From Myxococcota bacterium (GTDB lineage Bacteria; Myxococcota_A; UBA9160; PR03): a stretch of 5,159 nt of DNA. The position numbers and the translations under genes were made by a program. A model generated the notes under the pieces. It did not search any database. It worked only from the letters and a program-made list of their open reading frames with translations, and was not told the DNA's origin. Of this stretch, positions 1 through 5,159 are shown piece after piece. Location of the stretch: contig JALOQG010000230.1 in the NCBI GenBank assembly GCA_025453505.1, positions 1 through 5,159 on the forward strand, given 5' to 3'. Numbering within the stretch: position 1 is the first letter of the stretch; each line of letters opens with the position of its first letter.

Positions 1-37
1 GGCTCGGACGTGGGTGACCCTCACTCGCACGGAGGTG

Positions 38-59
38 GCGGCCGCGCACGCGCAGCCGC
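38..59 (-). terminator. GC-rich hairpin downstream of the carotenoid oxygenase gene
   Basis: Read as minus-strand RNA, this segment folds into a 9-bp stem (GCGGCUGCG with CGCGGCCGC) closed by a CGUG loop, beginning 39 bases after the oxygenase stop codon. One pair is U-G. On the plus strand the same position would be a C-A mismatch, so the fold favours the minus-strand transcript. No U-run follows, so it is not a standard intrinsic terminator. It could act as a 3'-end stabiliser or with Rho, or be a chance product of GC-rich sequence. I see no supportable gene in the rest of positions 1-98. Confidence 0.3.
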
Positions 60-98
60 GCCATCGGGAACCGGCACCGGATCGCGCAACGCTCCGTT

Positions 99-1484
99 CT
101 AGGCCGGACGCCAGTTGCCGTGGAATCCGTTCGGCACGCGGTGCGGGAGACGCACGATCGCGAGCGGCTCGCGATCGACGTTCTCGGCGTCGAGCACGAG
201 CAGATCGCTGCGGTCCTCTTCGCCGCGCCAGACGACCGAGAGCAGGTAGCCCTGCCCTTCCGGCGCGTCCGGTGTGCGCGGCACGAAGAGCGGCTCGTTG
301 ACGGTGTCGCGCGCGCCGACGCGGTGCACCGCCGCGCCGCCGGTCGCGAGGTCGTAGCGCACGAGTTCGTGGAAGCCGTCCACGCCGTCGCGCCCGCCGC
401 AGCCCGCGAAGCCGTAGCGGTACGGAAGCCCGGTGCGGCGCTCGTCGAGGCGCGGGAAGTCCACGACGCGATCGTCGAGCGGCTCGCGCTTCACGGAGCC
501 GCCGTCGAGGTCGATCGTCCAGCGCCACAGCGACGAGCTCGCGACGACCGTCCCCGCCTCGCCCGGCAGCGCCAGCGGCAGGCGCGGGTACTGCGCCATG
601 TCGCACACGATGCGGCGGCCGTCGTCGTACGCGTTGAAGGGATGGAAGACGTAGCAGGGATCGGTCTCGAGCCAGCGCATCTCCGAAGTCGCGGCGCCAC
701 GCCGCAGGATGCCGATGCGGGTCCCGAGCTCGGGCTCCCAGCCCATGACGCTCTCGCCCCGCATCGCGCGGTCGATGCGCAGCGTCGCGGGGAAGACGGG
801 GAACACGAGGTGCGTCTGCGTGGTGACGAAGTCGTGCACCATCGAGGGAAACGGCGCGTCGATCGGATCGTGTCGCACGAGACGCCCGTCGCGATCGACC
901 TCGATGTAGGTGAGCCACGGCGCGAACGGCGAGTAGCCGAACGCCAGCATCTCGCCCGTCTCGGGATCGAGCTTCGGGTGCGCGGTGAAGACGCCGCCGG
1001 TCAGCGCGCCGTCGAAGTCGTACACGCCGCGCGTCGCGAGCGTCTCGGGATCGAGTTCCATCGGCGGCAGCCCGCCTTCGACGAGCGCGAGCAGACGCCC
1101 GGCGTGCCAGACGACGTTCGTGTTGGCGCCGCCGCCTGCGATGCCGGCGGCGCGCGGATCGTTCGCCTCGCCGTCGAAGAGATTGCCGAAGAGCGGCCCG
1201 CCCGCCGCACGCTCGGCCTCGAAGCGCGGCGTGCGCACCCAGCGGTTGCGGTAGTGGCAGCGCCCGTCCTCGAACTCGAACGCGTGCACCATGCCGTCGC
1301 CGAGGAAGAAGTGATACGAGCCCGGCGGCGCAAATTGCGGATTCGGACCGTTGCGGTAGAGCGTTCCGTTCAGCTCGCGCGGGATCTCGCCGACGACGGC
1401 GCAGTCGCGGATCTCGCCTTCCATCGGCCACGGGGCCCAGGGACCGCGCAGCATCGGATGATCGCTCGGAAACGGTCGGCTCAC
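99..1484 (-). CDS. Carotenoid oxygenase (RPE65/CCD) family protein
   Basis: This 461-residue protein belongs to the non-heme Fe(II) oxygenases that split a carbon-carbon double bond in carotenoids, apocarotenoids or stilbene-like compounds using O2. Its length is normal for bacterial members. All four iron ligands are visible: His169 (TAHP), His217 (SMVHDF), His281 (VFHPFNAYD) and His455 (NGFHGNW). The usual second-shell glutamates also appear: Glu136 (LVEGG), Glu348 (FPRLDERRTG) and Glu397 (VNEPLFVPR). The family N-terminal signatures RNGPNP (44-49) and GDGMVH (62-67) are present. There is no signal peptide, so the enzyme is probably cytosolic or membrane-associated. The start is a GTG preceded by AGGAGG eight bases upstream. 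An in-frame ATG at residue 11 lacks such a site. The gene lies 39 bases behind the c-di-GMP regulator gene on the same strand. The substrate is unknown. Val135 sits where lignostilbene dioxygenases, from memory, carry a substrate-binding lysine, which favours an apocarotenoid-type substrate. Confidence 0.95.
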   Translation of the reverse strand: MSRPFPSDHPMLRGPWAPWPMEGEIRDCAVVGEIPRELNGTLYRNGPNPQFAPPGSYHFFLGDGMVHAFEFEDGRCHYRNRWVRTPRFEAERAAGGPLFGNLFDGEANDPRAAGIAGGGANTNVVWHAGRLLALVEGGLPPMELDPETLATRGVYDFDGALTGGVFTAHPKLDPETGEMLAFGYSPFAPWLTYIEVDRDGRLVRHDPIDAPFPSMVHDFVTTQTHLVFPVFPATLRIDRAMRGESVMGWEPELGTRIGILRRGAATSEMRWLETDPCYVFHPFNAYDDGRRIVCDMAQYPRLPLALPGEAGTVVASSSLWRWTIDLDGGSVKREPLDDRVVDFPRLDERRTGLPYRYGFAGCGGRDGVDGFHELVRYDLATGGAAVHRVGARDTVNEPLFVPRTPDAPEGQGYLLSVVWRGEEDRSDLLVLDAENVDREPLAIVRLPHRVPNGFHGNWRPA

Positions 1485-1492
1485 GGCGAGGT

Positions 1493-1498
1493 CCTCCT
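1493..1498 (-). promoter_or_regulatory. Shine-Dalgarno site of the carotenoid oxygenase gene
   Basis: The minus strand reads AGGAGG here, eight bases before the GTG at 1482-1484. This is the strongest ribosome binding site in the window. It decides the GTG start over the in-frame ATG at 1452-1454. Confidence 0.8.
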
Positions 1499-1506
1499 CG
1501 CGCGAC

Positions 1507-1512
1507 AGACTA
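1507..1512 (-). promoter_or_regulatory. Possible -10 box (TAGTCT) in the 39-base gap before the oxygenase gene
   Basis: The minus strand reads TAGTCT, a TANNNT match, 22 bases before the oxygenase start. A transcript starting about 7 bases downstream would carry the AGGAGG site in a short leader. No convincing -35 element lies at the expected distance. If real, it gives the oxygenase its own promoter in addition to read-through from the regulator gene. Confidence 0.3.
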
Positions 1513-1523
1513 CCGCTTCGCGA

Positions 1524-3650
1524 TCATTCGTGGTCGCGCTTGGCGAGGAAGCGCGCGACCTCGCCGGGCGGCAGCGCGCCCGAGAGCAGGAATCCCTGCA
1601 GCTCGTCGCAGCCGTGATCGCGCAGGAAGCGCTCCTGCTCGAAGGTGTCCACGCCCTCGGCGACGACGCGCGCGCCGAGGCAGTGGCCGATGGCGATCAC
1701 CGCCTTCGCGACGCCCGCCGCGGCGGGGTCGTGGTCGACGTCGCGTACGAAGCAGCGGTCCATCTTGAGCGTGTCGAGCGGAAAGCGCGCGAGATACGAG
1801 AGCGACGAGTAGCCGGTGCCGAAATCGTCGAGCGCCACCGCGACGCCCATCGCGCGCAGATCGCGAAGCACCACGGCGGTGGCGTCGTCGTCCAGCAGCA
1901 ACAGGCTCTCGGTCAGCTCCAGCTCGAGGTACCGGGGCAAGAAGTCCGTTTCGCGCAGGATGCGACCGACGACGTCGCGCATGTCCGCTTCGGCGAACTG
2001 GCGCGGCGAGACGTTCACGGAGATCGGGATCGGCGCGAGGCCCTGCTCCTGCCAGAGCCGGCCCTGGGCACACGCCGTCCGCATCACCCACTCGCCGATC
2101 GGCGCGATCAGGCCCGTCTCCTCGGCGAGCGGGATGAACTCGCGCGGCGAGACCACGCCCAGCTCGGGATGCGTCCAGCGGATCAGCGCTTCGACCGCGC
2201 AGACGTGGCCGTTCCGGAGGTCGAGACGCGGCTGGTAGTGCAGGCGCAGCTCGTTCCGCGCGAGGGCGTCGCGCAGCTTGCTCTCGATCGCGAGCTTGCG
2301 CAGCGCCGACGCGTTGATGCGGCTCGAGAAGAACTGGAAGTTGTCGCGGCCCTGCTCCTTGGCCGCGTACATGGCCGCATCGGCGTGCTTGATCAGCGTC
2401 TCGACGTCCTCGCCGTCGTACGGATAGATCGCGATGCCGATGCTGGCCGAGAGCGAGACGCTGTGACCGTTCAGGTCCACGGCTTCGGGGATCGCGCGCA
2501 GGATGCGGCGCGCGACGTCGCCCGCGTCCTCGGGCTGCTCGAGTTTCGAGAGCAGCACCGTGAACTCGTCGCCGCCGAGCCGCGAGATCGCGGGCGGCTC
2601 GTCGATGTCCACGCGCCCGATCACGTCGCTGCCCCGCACGTGTGCGCGCAGCCGCTCGGAGACGGTCTGGAGGAGCTGGTCGCCCGCGGCGTGCCCGAGC
2701 GTGTCGTTGACCTTCTTGAAGCGGTCGAGGTCCATGAACAGGACGCCGAGCAGGTGGCCGCGCGAGCGCGCGGCGGCGACGGCGCGTTCGAGCTGGTCCT
2801 GGAAGAGGCGGCGGTTCGCGAGGCCGGTCAGGTTGTCGTAGCTGGCCAGGTAGTGGATGCGCGCCTGCGCGTGGGCCTGGTCCGTGACGTCCTGCAGCGT
2901 GCCCGAGATCCACGCGCCGGCCTCCGGCCCGTCCGCGGTGACCTCGCCCTGCGAGTCCACGTGGCGCACCGATCCGTCGGGCAGCACCACGCGGTAGTGG
3001 ATGCGAAAGCTGTGGTTGCCGCGCATGCCCTCGCGCATCTCGTCGCGCACGCGATCGCGATCCGCGGGATGCACGGTGGCGAAGAAGCGTTCCCAGCTGG
3101 ACACCTCGGCCGGGTCGACGCCGAGGATGCGGAAGGTCTCGCCAGACCAGTGCAGCTCGTTGGTGTAGGGATTCCAATCCCAGGAGCCGATGCGGGCGAT
3201 GCGCTGGGCGCGCGCCAGCGAGCGCTGGCTCCGGCCGAGCGCGACGAGCGCGTGCGCGCCGCGCATCAGGTAGCGGATGCGGTGCGCGAGCAGCGCCGCG
3301 TGGAGCGGCTTCGCGACGAAGTCGGTGGCGCCGGCGGAATAGGCGCGGTCGAGCGAGTTCGGGTCGTCGTCGGCGGTGACGACCAGGATCGGTGTCGCGT
3401 CGCTCGGGTGGCGCGCGCGCAGTTCGCGACACACGGCGAATCCGTCGGGCGCCGGCATGTGCAGGTCGAGCAGCACGAGCCCCGGCCGCAGCCGCTCGAA
3501 GGCCGCGAGCGCCTCGATGCCGCTCGAGGCGTCGGCCACGGCGAAGCCCTGCGCTTCGAGCTGATCCCGCAGCTGGGTGCGCGTGAGCCGGTCGTCATCG
3601 ACGACGAGCACGAGCGGCGCGGACGACGGTTCCGGAGCGGCTTCGGACAT
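1524..3650 (-). CDS. Response regulator with PAS, GGDEF and EAL domains (c-di-GMP synthesis/breakdown)
   Basis: This is a 708-residue cytosolic protein. A REC receiver domain (about 13-128) has the acidic triad 18-20, phospho-acceptor Asp62, Thr92 and Lys114. A helical linker leads to a PAS_3/PAC sensor (about 151-256). The GGDEF diguanylate cyclase domain (about 265-436) has an intact GGDEF at 359-363, Asp307 in FMDLDRFKKVND, and AMYAAK at 426-431. The EAL phosphodiesterase domain (about 452-700) has EAL at 487-489, Gln473, Asn546, Glu578, Glu581, Asp608, Asp609, Lys629, Glu665 and Gln685. Both enzymatic halves therefore look competent, so it may make or degrade c-di-GMP depending on phosphorylation and the PAS signal. 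An 11-residue insert (347-357) separates the RxxD I-site (339-342) from GGDEF. EGVDT replaces the more common EGVET. No partner histidine kinase lies in the window. The ATG start sits just ahead of the first REC strand. It has a purine-rich GGGGAG only three bases upstream. Confidence 0.96.
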   Translation of the reverse strand: MSEAAPEPSSAPLVLVVDDDRLTRTQLRDQLEAQGFAVADASSGIEALAAFERLRPGLVLLDLHMPAPDGFAVCRELRARHPSDATPILVVTADDDPNSLDRAYSAGATDFVAKPLHAALLAHRIRYLMRGAHALVALGRSQRSLARAQRIARIGSWDWNPYTNELHWSGETFRILGVDPAEVSSWERFFATVHPADRDRVRDEMREGMRGNHSFRIHYRVVLPDGSVRHVDSQGEVTADGPEAGAWISGTLQDVTDQAHAQARIHYLASYDNLTGLANRRLFQDQLERAVAAARSRGHLLGVLFMDLDRFKKVNDTLGHAAGDQLLQTVSERLRAHVRGSDVIGRVDIDEPPAISRLGGDEFTVLLSKLEQPEDAGDVARRILRAIPEAVDLNGHSVSLSASIGIAIYPYDGEDVETLIKHADAAMYAAKEQGRDNFQFFSSRINASALRKLAIESKLRDALARNELRLHYQPRLDLRNGHVCAVEALIRWTHPELGVVSPREFIPLAEETGLIAPIGEWVMRTACAQGRLWQEQGLAPIPISVNVSPRQFAEADMRDVVGRILRETDFLPRYLELELTESLLLLDDDATAVVLRDLRAMGVAVALDDFGTGYSSLSYLARFPLDTLKMDRCFVRDVDHDPAAAGVAKAVIAIGHCLGARVVAEGVDTFEQERFLRDHGCDELQGFLLSGALPPGEVARFLAKRDHE
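2580..2612 (-). other. 33-base in-frame insert between I-site and GGDEF motif
   Basis: This encodes residues 347-357 (VDIDEPPAISR) of the REC-PAS-GGDEF-EAL protein. Canonical cyclases run RxxD, four residues, one aromatic or Leu, then GGDEF. Here the sequence RGSDVIGR is followed by this acidic, Pro-containing insert and then LGGDEF. The reading frame stays open and the catalytic motif is unchanged, so it is a loop extension rather than damage. Confidence 0.7.
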
Positions 3651-3665
3651 GGACTCCCCGAGCCC

Positions 3666-3671
3666 AACCTA
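3666..3671 (-). promoter_or_regulatory. Possible -10 box (TAGGTT) of the GGDEF-EAL gene
   Basis: The minus strand reads TAGGTT within GATAGGTT, 15 bases before the ATG at 3648-3650. Transcription would begin about 8 bases before the start codon, giving a very short leader with GGGGAG at 3654-3659. No good -35 match is seen. The expected -35 position (about 3689-3694) falls inside the inverted repeat at 3682-3700. Confidence 0.35.
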
Positions 3672-3681
3672 TCGGTGCGTA

Positions 3682-3700
3682 GGCCTCTCCGTGTGAGGCC
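3682..3700. promoter_or_regulatory. Inverted repeat in the divergent promoter region (candidate operator)
   Basis: GGCCTC and GAGGCC are perfect 6-bp arms separated by 7 bases, centred at 3691 in the 105-base gap between the divergent GGDEF-EAL and UbiB-like genes. A near-direct repeat flanks it (CGGTGCG at 3673-3679 and CGATGCG at 3701-3707). The element covers the expected -35 position of the minus-strand promoter, which suits a repressor or activator site. A short GC-rich repeat can also arise by chance. Confidence 0.4.
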
Positions 3701-3741
3701 CGATGCGACGGATCTGCCCCGGGGGCCACGCGCGACTTTGT

Positions 3742-3747
3742 TAGGGT
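3742..3747 (+). promoter_or_regulatory. Possible -10 box (TAGGGT) of the UbiB-like gene
   Basis: TAGGGT lies 8 bases before the GTG at 3756. Normal -10 spacing would place the transcription start at or within a few bases of that GTG, implying a leaderless or nearly leaderless mRNA. The same bases contain AGGG at 3743-3746, which could instead act as a weak ribosome binding site nine bases upstream. The expected -35 region is the palindrome CCCCGGGG (3717-3724), not a TTGACA-like sequence. Confidence 0.4.
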
Positions 3748-3755
3748 CCGCGCCC

Positions 3756-5105
3756 GTGGAGACGCCCCTTACCAACCGTTTCGGGCGCGGGCACGCGTTC
3801 CGGGTGGCCCGCCGGCTCGCGCAGCTCGGCATGGGAACCCTGTTCGCTGCATGGGTGTTCGTGCGCGAGGCCGTGCGGCTCCGGCAGGACGGACGCAGCG
3901 GCTGGATCCGCGCTCTGGCGCGGGCCCAGGTCGCGGTGTCCAATCGACTGGGCGCCACCTTCATCAAGGTCGGGCAGATCGCGTCCACGCGCGGCGACCT
4001 GCTTCCGCCCGAGGCCGTCGAGGAACTCTCGCAGCTCCGCGACCAGGTTCCGCCTTTCCCCTTCGCCGAGGTGCGCGAGGTGATCGAGGCGAGCTTCGGG
4101 CGGCCGCTCGAAGAGATCTACGCGGCCTTCGAACCGGAGCCGGTCGCTGCGGCGTCGGTCGCGCAGGTGCATCGCGCGCGACTGCGCGAGGGCGGCGCAT
4201 GCGTCGCCGTGAAGGTGCGCCGCCCCGACGTCGTCGAGAAGGTCGCGCTCGACCGCTCGATCCTGATCGCGGGCGCGCGCCTCGCCGAGCGCATCATTCC
4301 CTCGCTGCGTCTCGTCTCGGTGGCGGAGGCCGTCGCGACCTTCTGCGACGCGGTCGAGCACCAGCTGCACCTCGGCAACGAGGCCGACCACAACCGCCGC
4401 TTCCGCGCGAACTTCGCCGACGAACCGGACCTGCACTTCCCCGCGCTCTTCGACGCCGCGTGCTCCGACTCGGTGCTGACGATGGAGTTCGTGGACGCGC
4501 TGACCGAAGGCGAGCTGCTCGCCGCGGGCGTCGACGTGCGCCGGGTCGTGACGGCCGGCATGCGCTGCGTGTGCCGGATGATCTTCTCGCACGGCTTCGT
4601 GCACGCCGACCTGCATCCGGGCAACATGCGCTTCGAGCCCGACGGGCGCATCGTGCTCTTCGACCTCGGCCTCGTCGGCACGCTGAGCGATGGCGATCGC
4701 CTGACCAACGCGAAGCTGCTCTTCGCCTTCGCGACGGGCGACGGCAAGACCGTGGCGAGGCTCTTCTTCGACAACGCGCCGCACACGGCCACCCCGGACT
4801 ACGCGGTCTACGAGCGCGAGATCGCGGACCTCGTCGAACGGCTGCGCGTGCTCGGTCTCGGCAACGTGCAGCTCGCGCTCGAAATCGGGCGCATGCTCGA
4901 CATCCTGCGCCGGCACCGCATCCAGGCCCGCAGCCACATGACGATGGTGAATCTCGCGCTCGCGACCGCCGAGGGTCTCGGCAAGCGGCTCGCGCCGGAT
5001 CTGTCGCTGGCGGACGAAGCGCTGCCGTATCTCGCCGAAGCGCTCGGCGTCGAGCCGCCGTCTCCCGTCCGCATCGACGCCACGCTCCGCGAGTCCGGCG
5101 CCTGA
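3756..5105 (+). CDS. AarF/ABC1/UbiB-family atypical kinase
   Basis: This 449-residue protein belongs to the UbiB/ADCK protein-kinase-like family, whose members bind ATP and support ubiquinone and other prenyl-lipid metabolism. Motifs run in family order: KVGQ (71-74) with STRGDLLP after it; the Ala-rich loop PVAAASVAQVH (129-139) that replaces the kinase Gly-rich loop; AVKV with catalytic Lys153; NEA (208-210) of the family ExD/NEA region; HADLHPGN (283-290) with Asp285 and Asn290; and the metal-binding DLG (303-305), where DFG is usual. It lacks the two C-terminal hydrophobic helices that anchor classical UbiB of about 540 residues. The only hydrophobic stretch is a modest N-terminal one near 22-37. 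The GTG at 3756 is preferred because it keeps the whole N-terminal helix and follows a TAGGGT box. An ATG at 3831 would cut into that helix. The gene is divergent from the c-di-GMP regulator across 105 bases. Its own substrate is unknown, and ATPase activity is as likely as protein phosphorylation. Confidence 0.94.
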   Translation: METPLTNRFGRGHAFRVARRLAQLGMGTLFAAWVFVREAVRLRQDGRSGWIRALARAQVAVSNRLGATFIKVGQIASTRGDLLPPEAVEELSQLRDQVPPFPFAEVREVIEASFGRPLEEIYAAFEPEPVAAASVAQVHRARLREGGACVAVKVRRPDVVEKVALDRSILIAGARLAERIIPSLRLVSVAEAVATFCDAVEHQLHLGNEADHNRRFRANFADEPDLHFPALFDAACSDSVLTMEFVDALTEGELLAAGVDVRRVVTAGMRCVCRMIFSHGFVHADLHPGNMRFEPDGRIVLFDLGLVGTLSDGDRLTNAKLLFAFATGDGKTVARLFFDNAPHTATPDYAVYEREIADLVERLRVLGLGNVQLALEIGRMLDILRRHRIQARSHMTMVNLALATAEGLGKRLAPDLSLADEALPYLAEALGVEPPSPVRIDATLRESGA

Positions 5106-5131
5106 GATCGCAGGGCGGAGCCCGAGGCTGC

Positions 5132-5137
5132 TAGCGT
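5132..5137 (+). promoter_or_regulatory. Possible -10 box (TAGCGT) of a following gene beyond the window
   Basis: TAGCGT lies 27 bases after the UbiB-like stop codon and resembles the TAGNNT boxes ahead of the other genes. It is followed by a short hairpin and by CGGAG at 5153-5157, which could serve as a ribosome binding site. The start codon, if any, is outside the window, so this remains tentative. Confidence 0.22.
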
Positions 5138-5143
5138 GCCGCG

Positions 5144-5158
5144 ACTCCGCAACGGAGT
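5144..5158 (+). other. 6-bp hairpin at the window end (terminator or leader structure)
   Basis: ACTCCG and CGGAGT form a perfect 6-bp stem around a CAA loop, 39 bases after the UbiB-like stop codon. The window ends one base later, so a U-run cannot be assessed. It may be the UbiB-like gene's terminator. Alternatively it is the first bases of the next transcript, with the CGGAG ribosome-binding sequence folded into the 3' arm. Confidence 0.3.
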
Positions 5159-5159
5159 G

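Noticed and set aside
10..24. Imperfect palindrome GTGGGTGACCCTCAC
   Set aside because: There are two mismatched pairs, and it has no promoter context. It is too weak to call an operator.
1..30. Possible start of another minus-strand gene (GTG codons at 28-30 and 22-24)
   Set aside because: The frame is open to the window edge, but it covers fewer than ten codons, has no ribosome binding site and shows no recognisable sequence.
1510..3432. 640-codon minus-strand open frame overlapping the GGDEF-EAL gene
   Set aside because: It is an Arg/Ala/Pro-rich out-of-frame shadow of a gene with clear REC, PAS, GGDEF and EAL motifs in the other frame.
3717..3724. Palindrome CCCCGGGG in the divergent gap
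   Set aside because: It has no loop and is common in GC-rich DNA. It is noted only because it occupies the expected -35 position of the UbiB-like promoter.
120..3755. A plus-strand frame open for over 3.6 kb opposite the two minus-strand genes and joined to the UbiB-like gene
   Set aside because: It lies codon-on-codon opposite the real genes, whose lack of TTA, CTA and TCA codons removes antisense stops. All three genes happen to share the same register. The predicted product is a low-complexity Arg/His/Val/Ala-rich sequence with no domain. Only the part from the GTG at 3756 is a gene.
3741..4937. 398-codon minus-strand open frame opposite the UbiB-like gene
   Set aside because: It is antisense in the aligned register, with a His/Glu/Arg/Val-rich composition and no recognisable domain. 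The UbiB-like motifs on the plus strand are unambiguous.
5110..5131. GCAG/CTGC and GGC/GCC pairing after the UbiB-like stop codon
   Set aside because: The stem is broken by a 5-base bulge and is followed by no U-run. It is too weak to call a terminator.
1..5159. CRISPR arrays, tRNA or rRNA genes, insertion sequences, toxin-antitoxin pairs or phage genes
   Set aside because: I found no spaced direct repeats, tRNA-like cloverleaf, transposase motif or small paired genes. The three genes occupy almost all of the window.

Overview
The window holds three complete protein-coding genes in very GC-rich DNA with tight spacing and no sign of mobile elements, CRISPR arrays or stable RNA genes. Codon use is extreme: the two minus-strand genes contain no TTA, CTA or TCA codons at all, which leaves a very long but meaningless open frame on their opposite strand. 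The gene types and base composition fit a free-living high-GC bacterium, possibly a proteobacterial, myxobacterial or Binatota-like lineage. The sequence alone does not fix the taxon.

Layout. Positions 1-98 lie downstream of the first gene and hold only a GC-rich hairpin. Positions 99-1484 (minus) encode a carotenoid-oxygenase (RPE65/CCD) family enzyme with all four iron-binding histidines. Positions 1524-3650 (minus) encode a 708-residue REC-PAS-GGDEF-EAL protein of cyclic-di-GMP signalling. The two are 39 bases apart in the same direction, in the order regulator then oxygenase, so co-transcription is likely, although the gap contains a possible second promoter. Positions 3651-3755 form a compact divergent promoter region with a perfect 6-bp inverted repeat. 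Positions 3756-5105 (plus) encode an AarF/ABC1/UbiB-family atypical kinase. Positions 5106-5159 carry what may be the promoter and leader of a following gene.

How the genes may work together. The oxygenase (cleavage of carotenoids, apocarotenoids or stilbene-like compounds) and the UbiB-like kinase (prenyl-lipid and quinone biology) both touch isoprenoid lipids. The regulator is an orphan response regulator that looks able both to make and to break c-di-GMP. A phosphorylation- and PAS-gated c-di-GMP switch placed directly ahead of a carotenoid-cleaving enzyme is the most distinctive arrangement here. That the three form one functional module is inference. The individual family assignments rest on clear motifs. 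Other points of note are an 11-residue insert between the RxxD I-site and the GGDEF motif, a kinase lacking the C-terminal membrane anchors of classical UbiB, and a recurring TAGNNT hexamer just upstream of every gene start.
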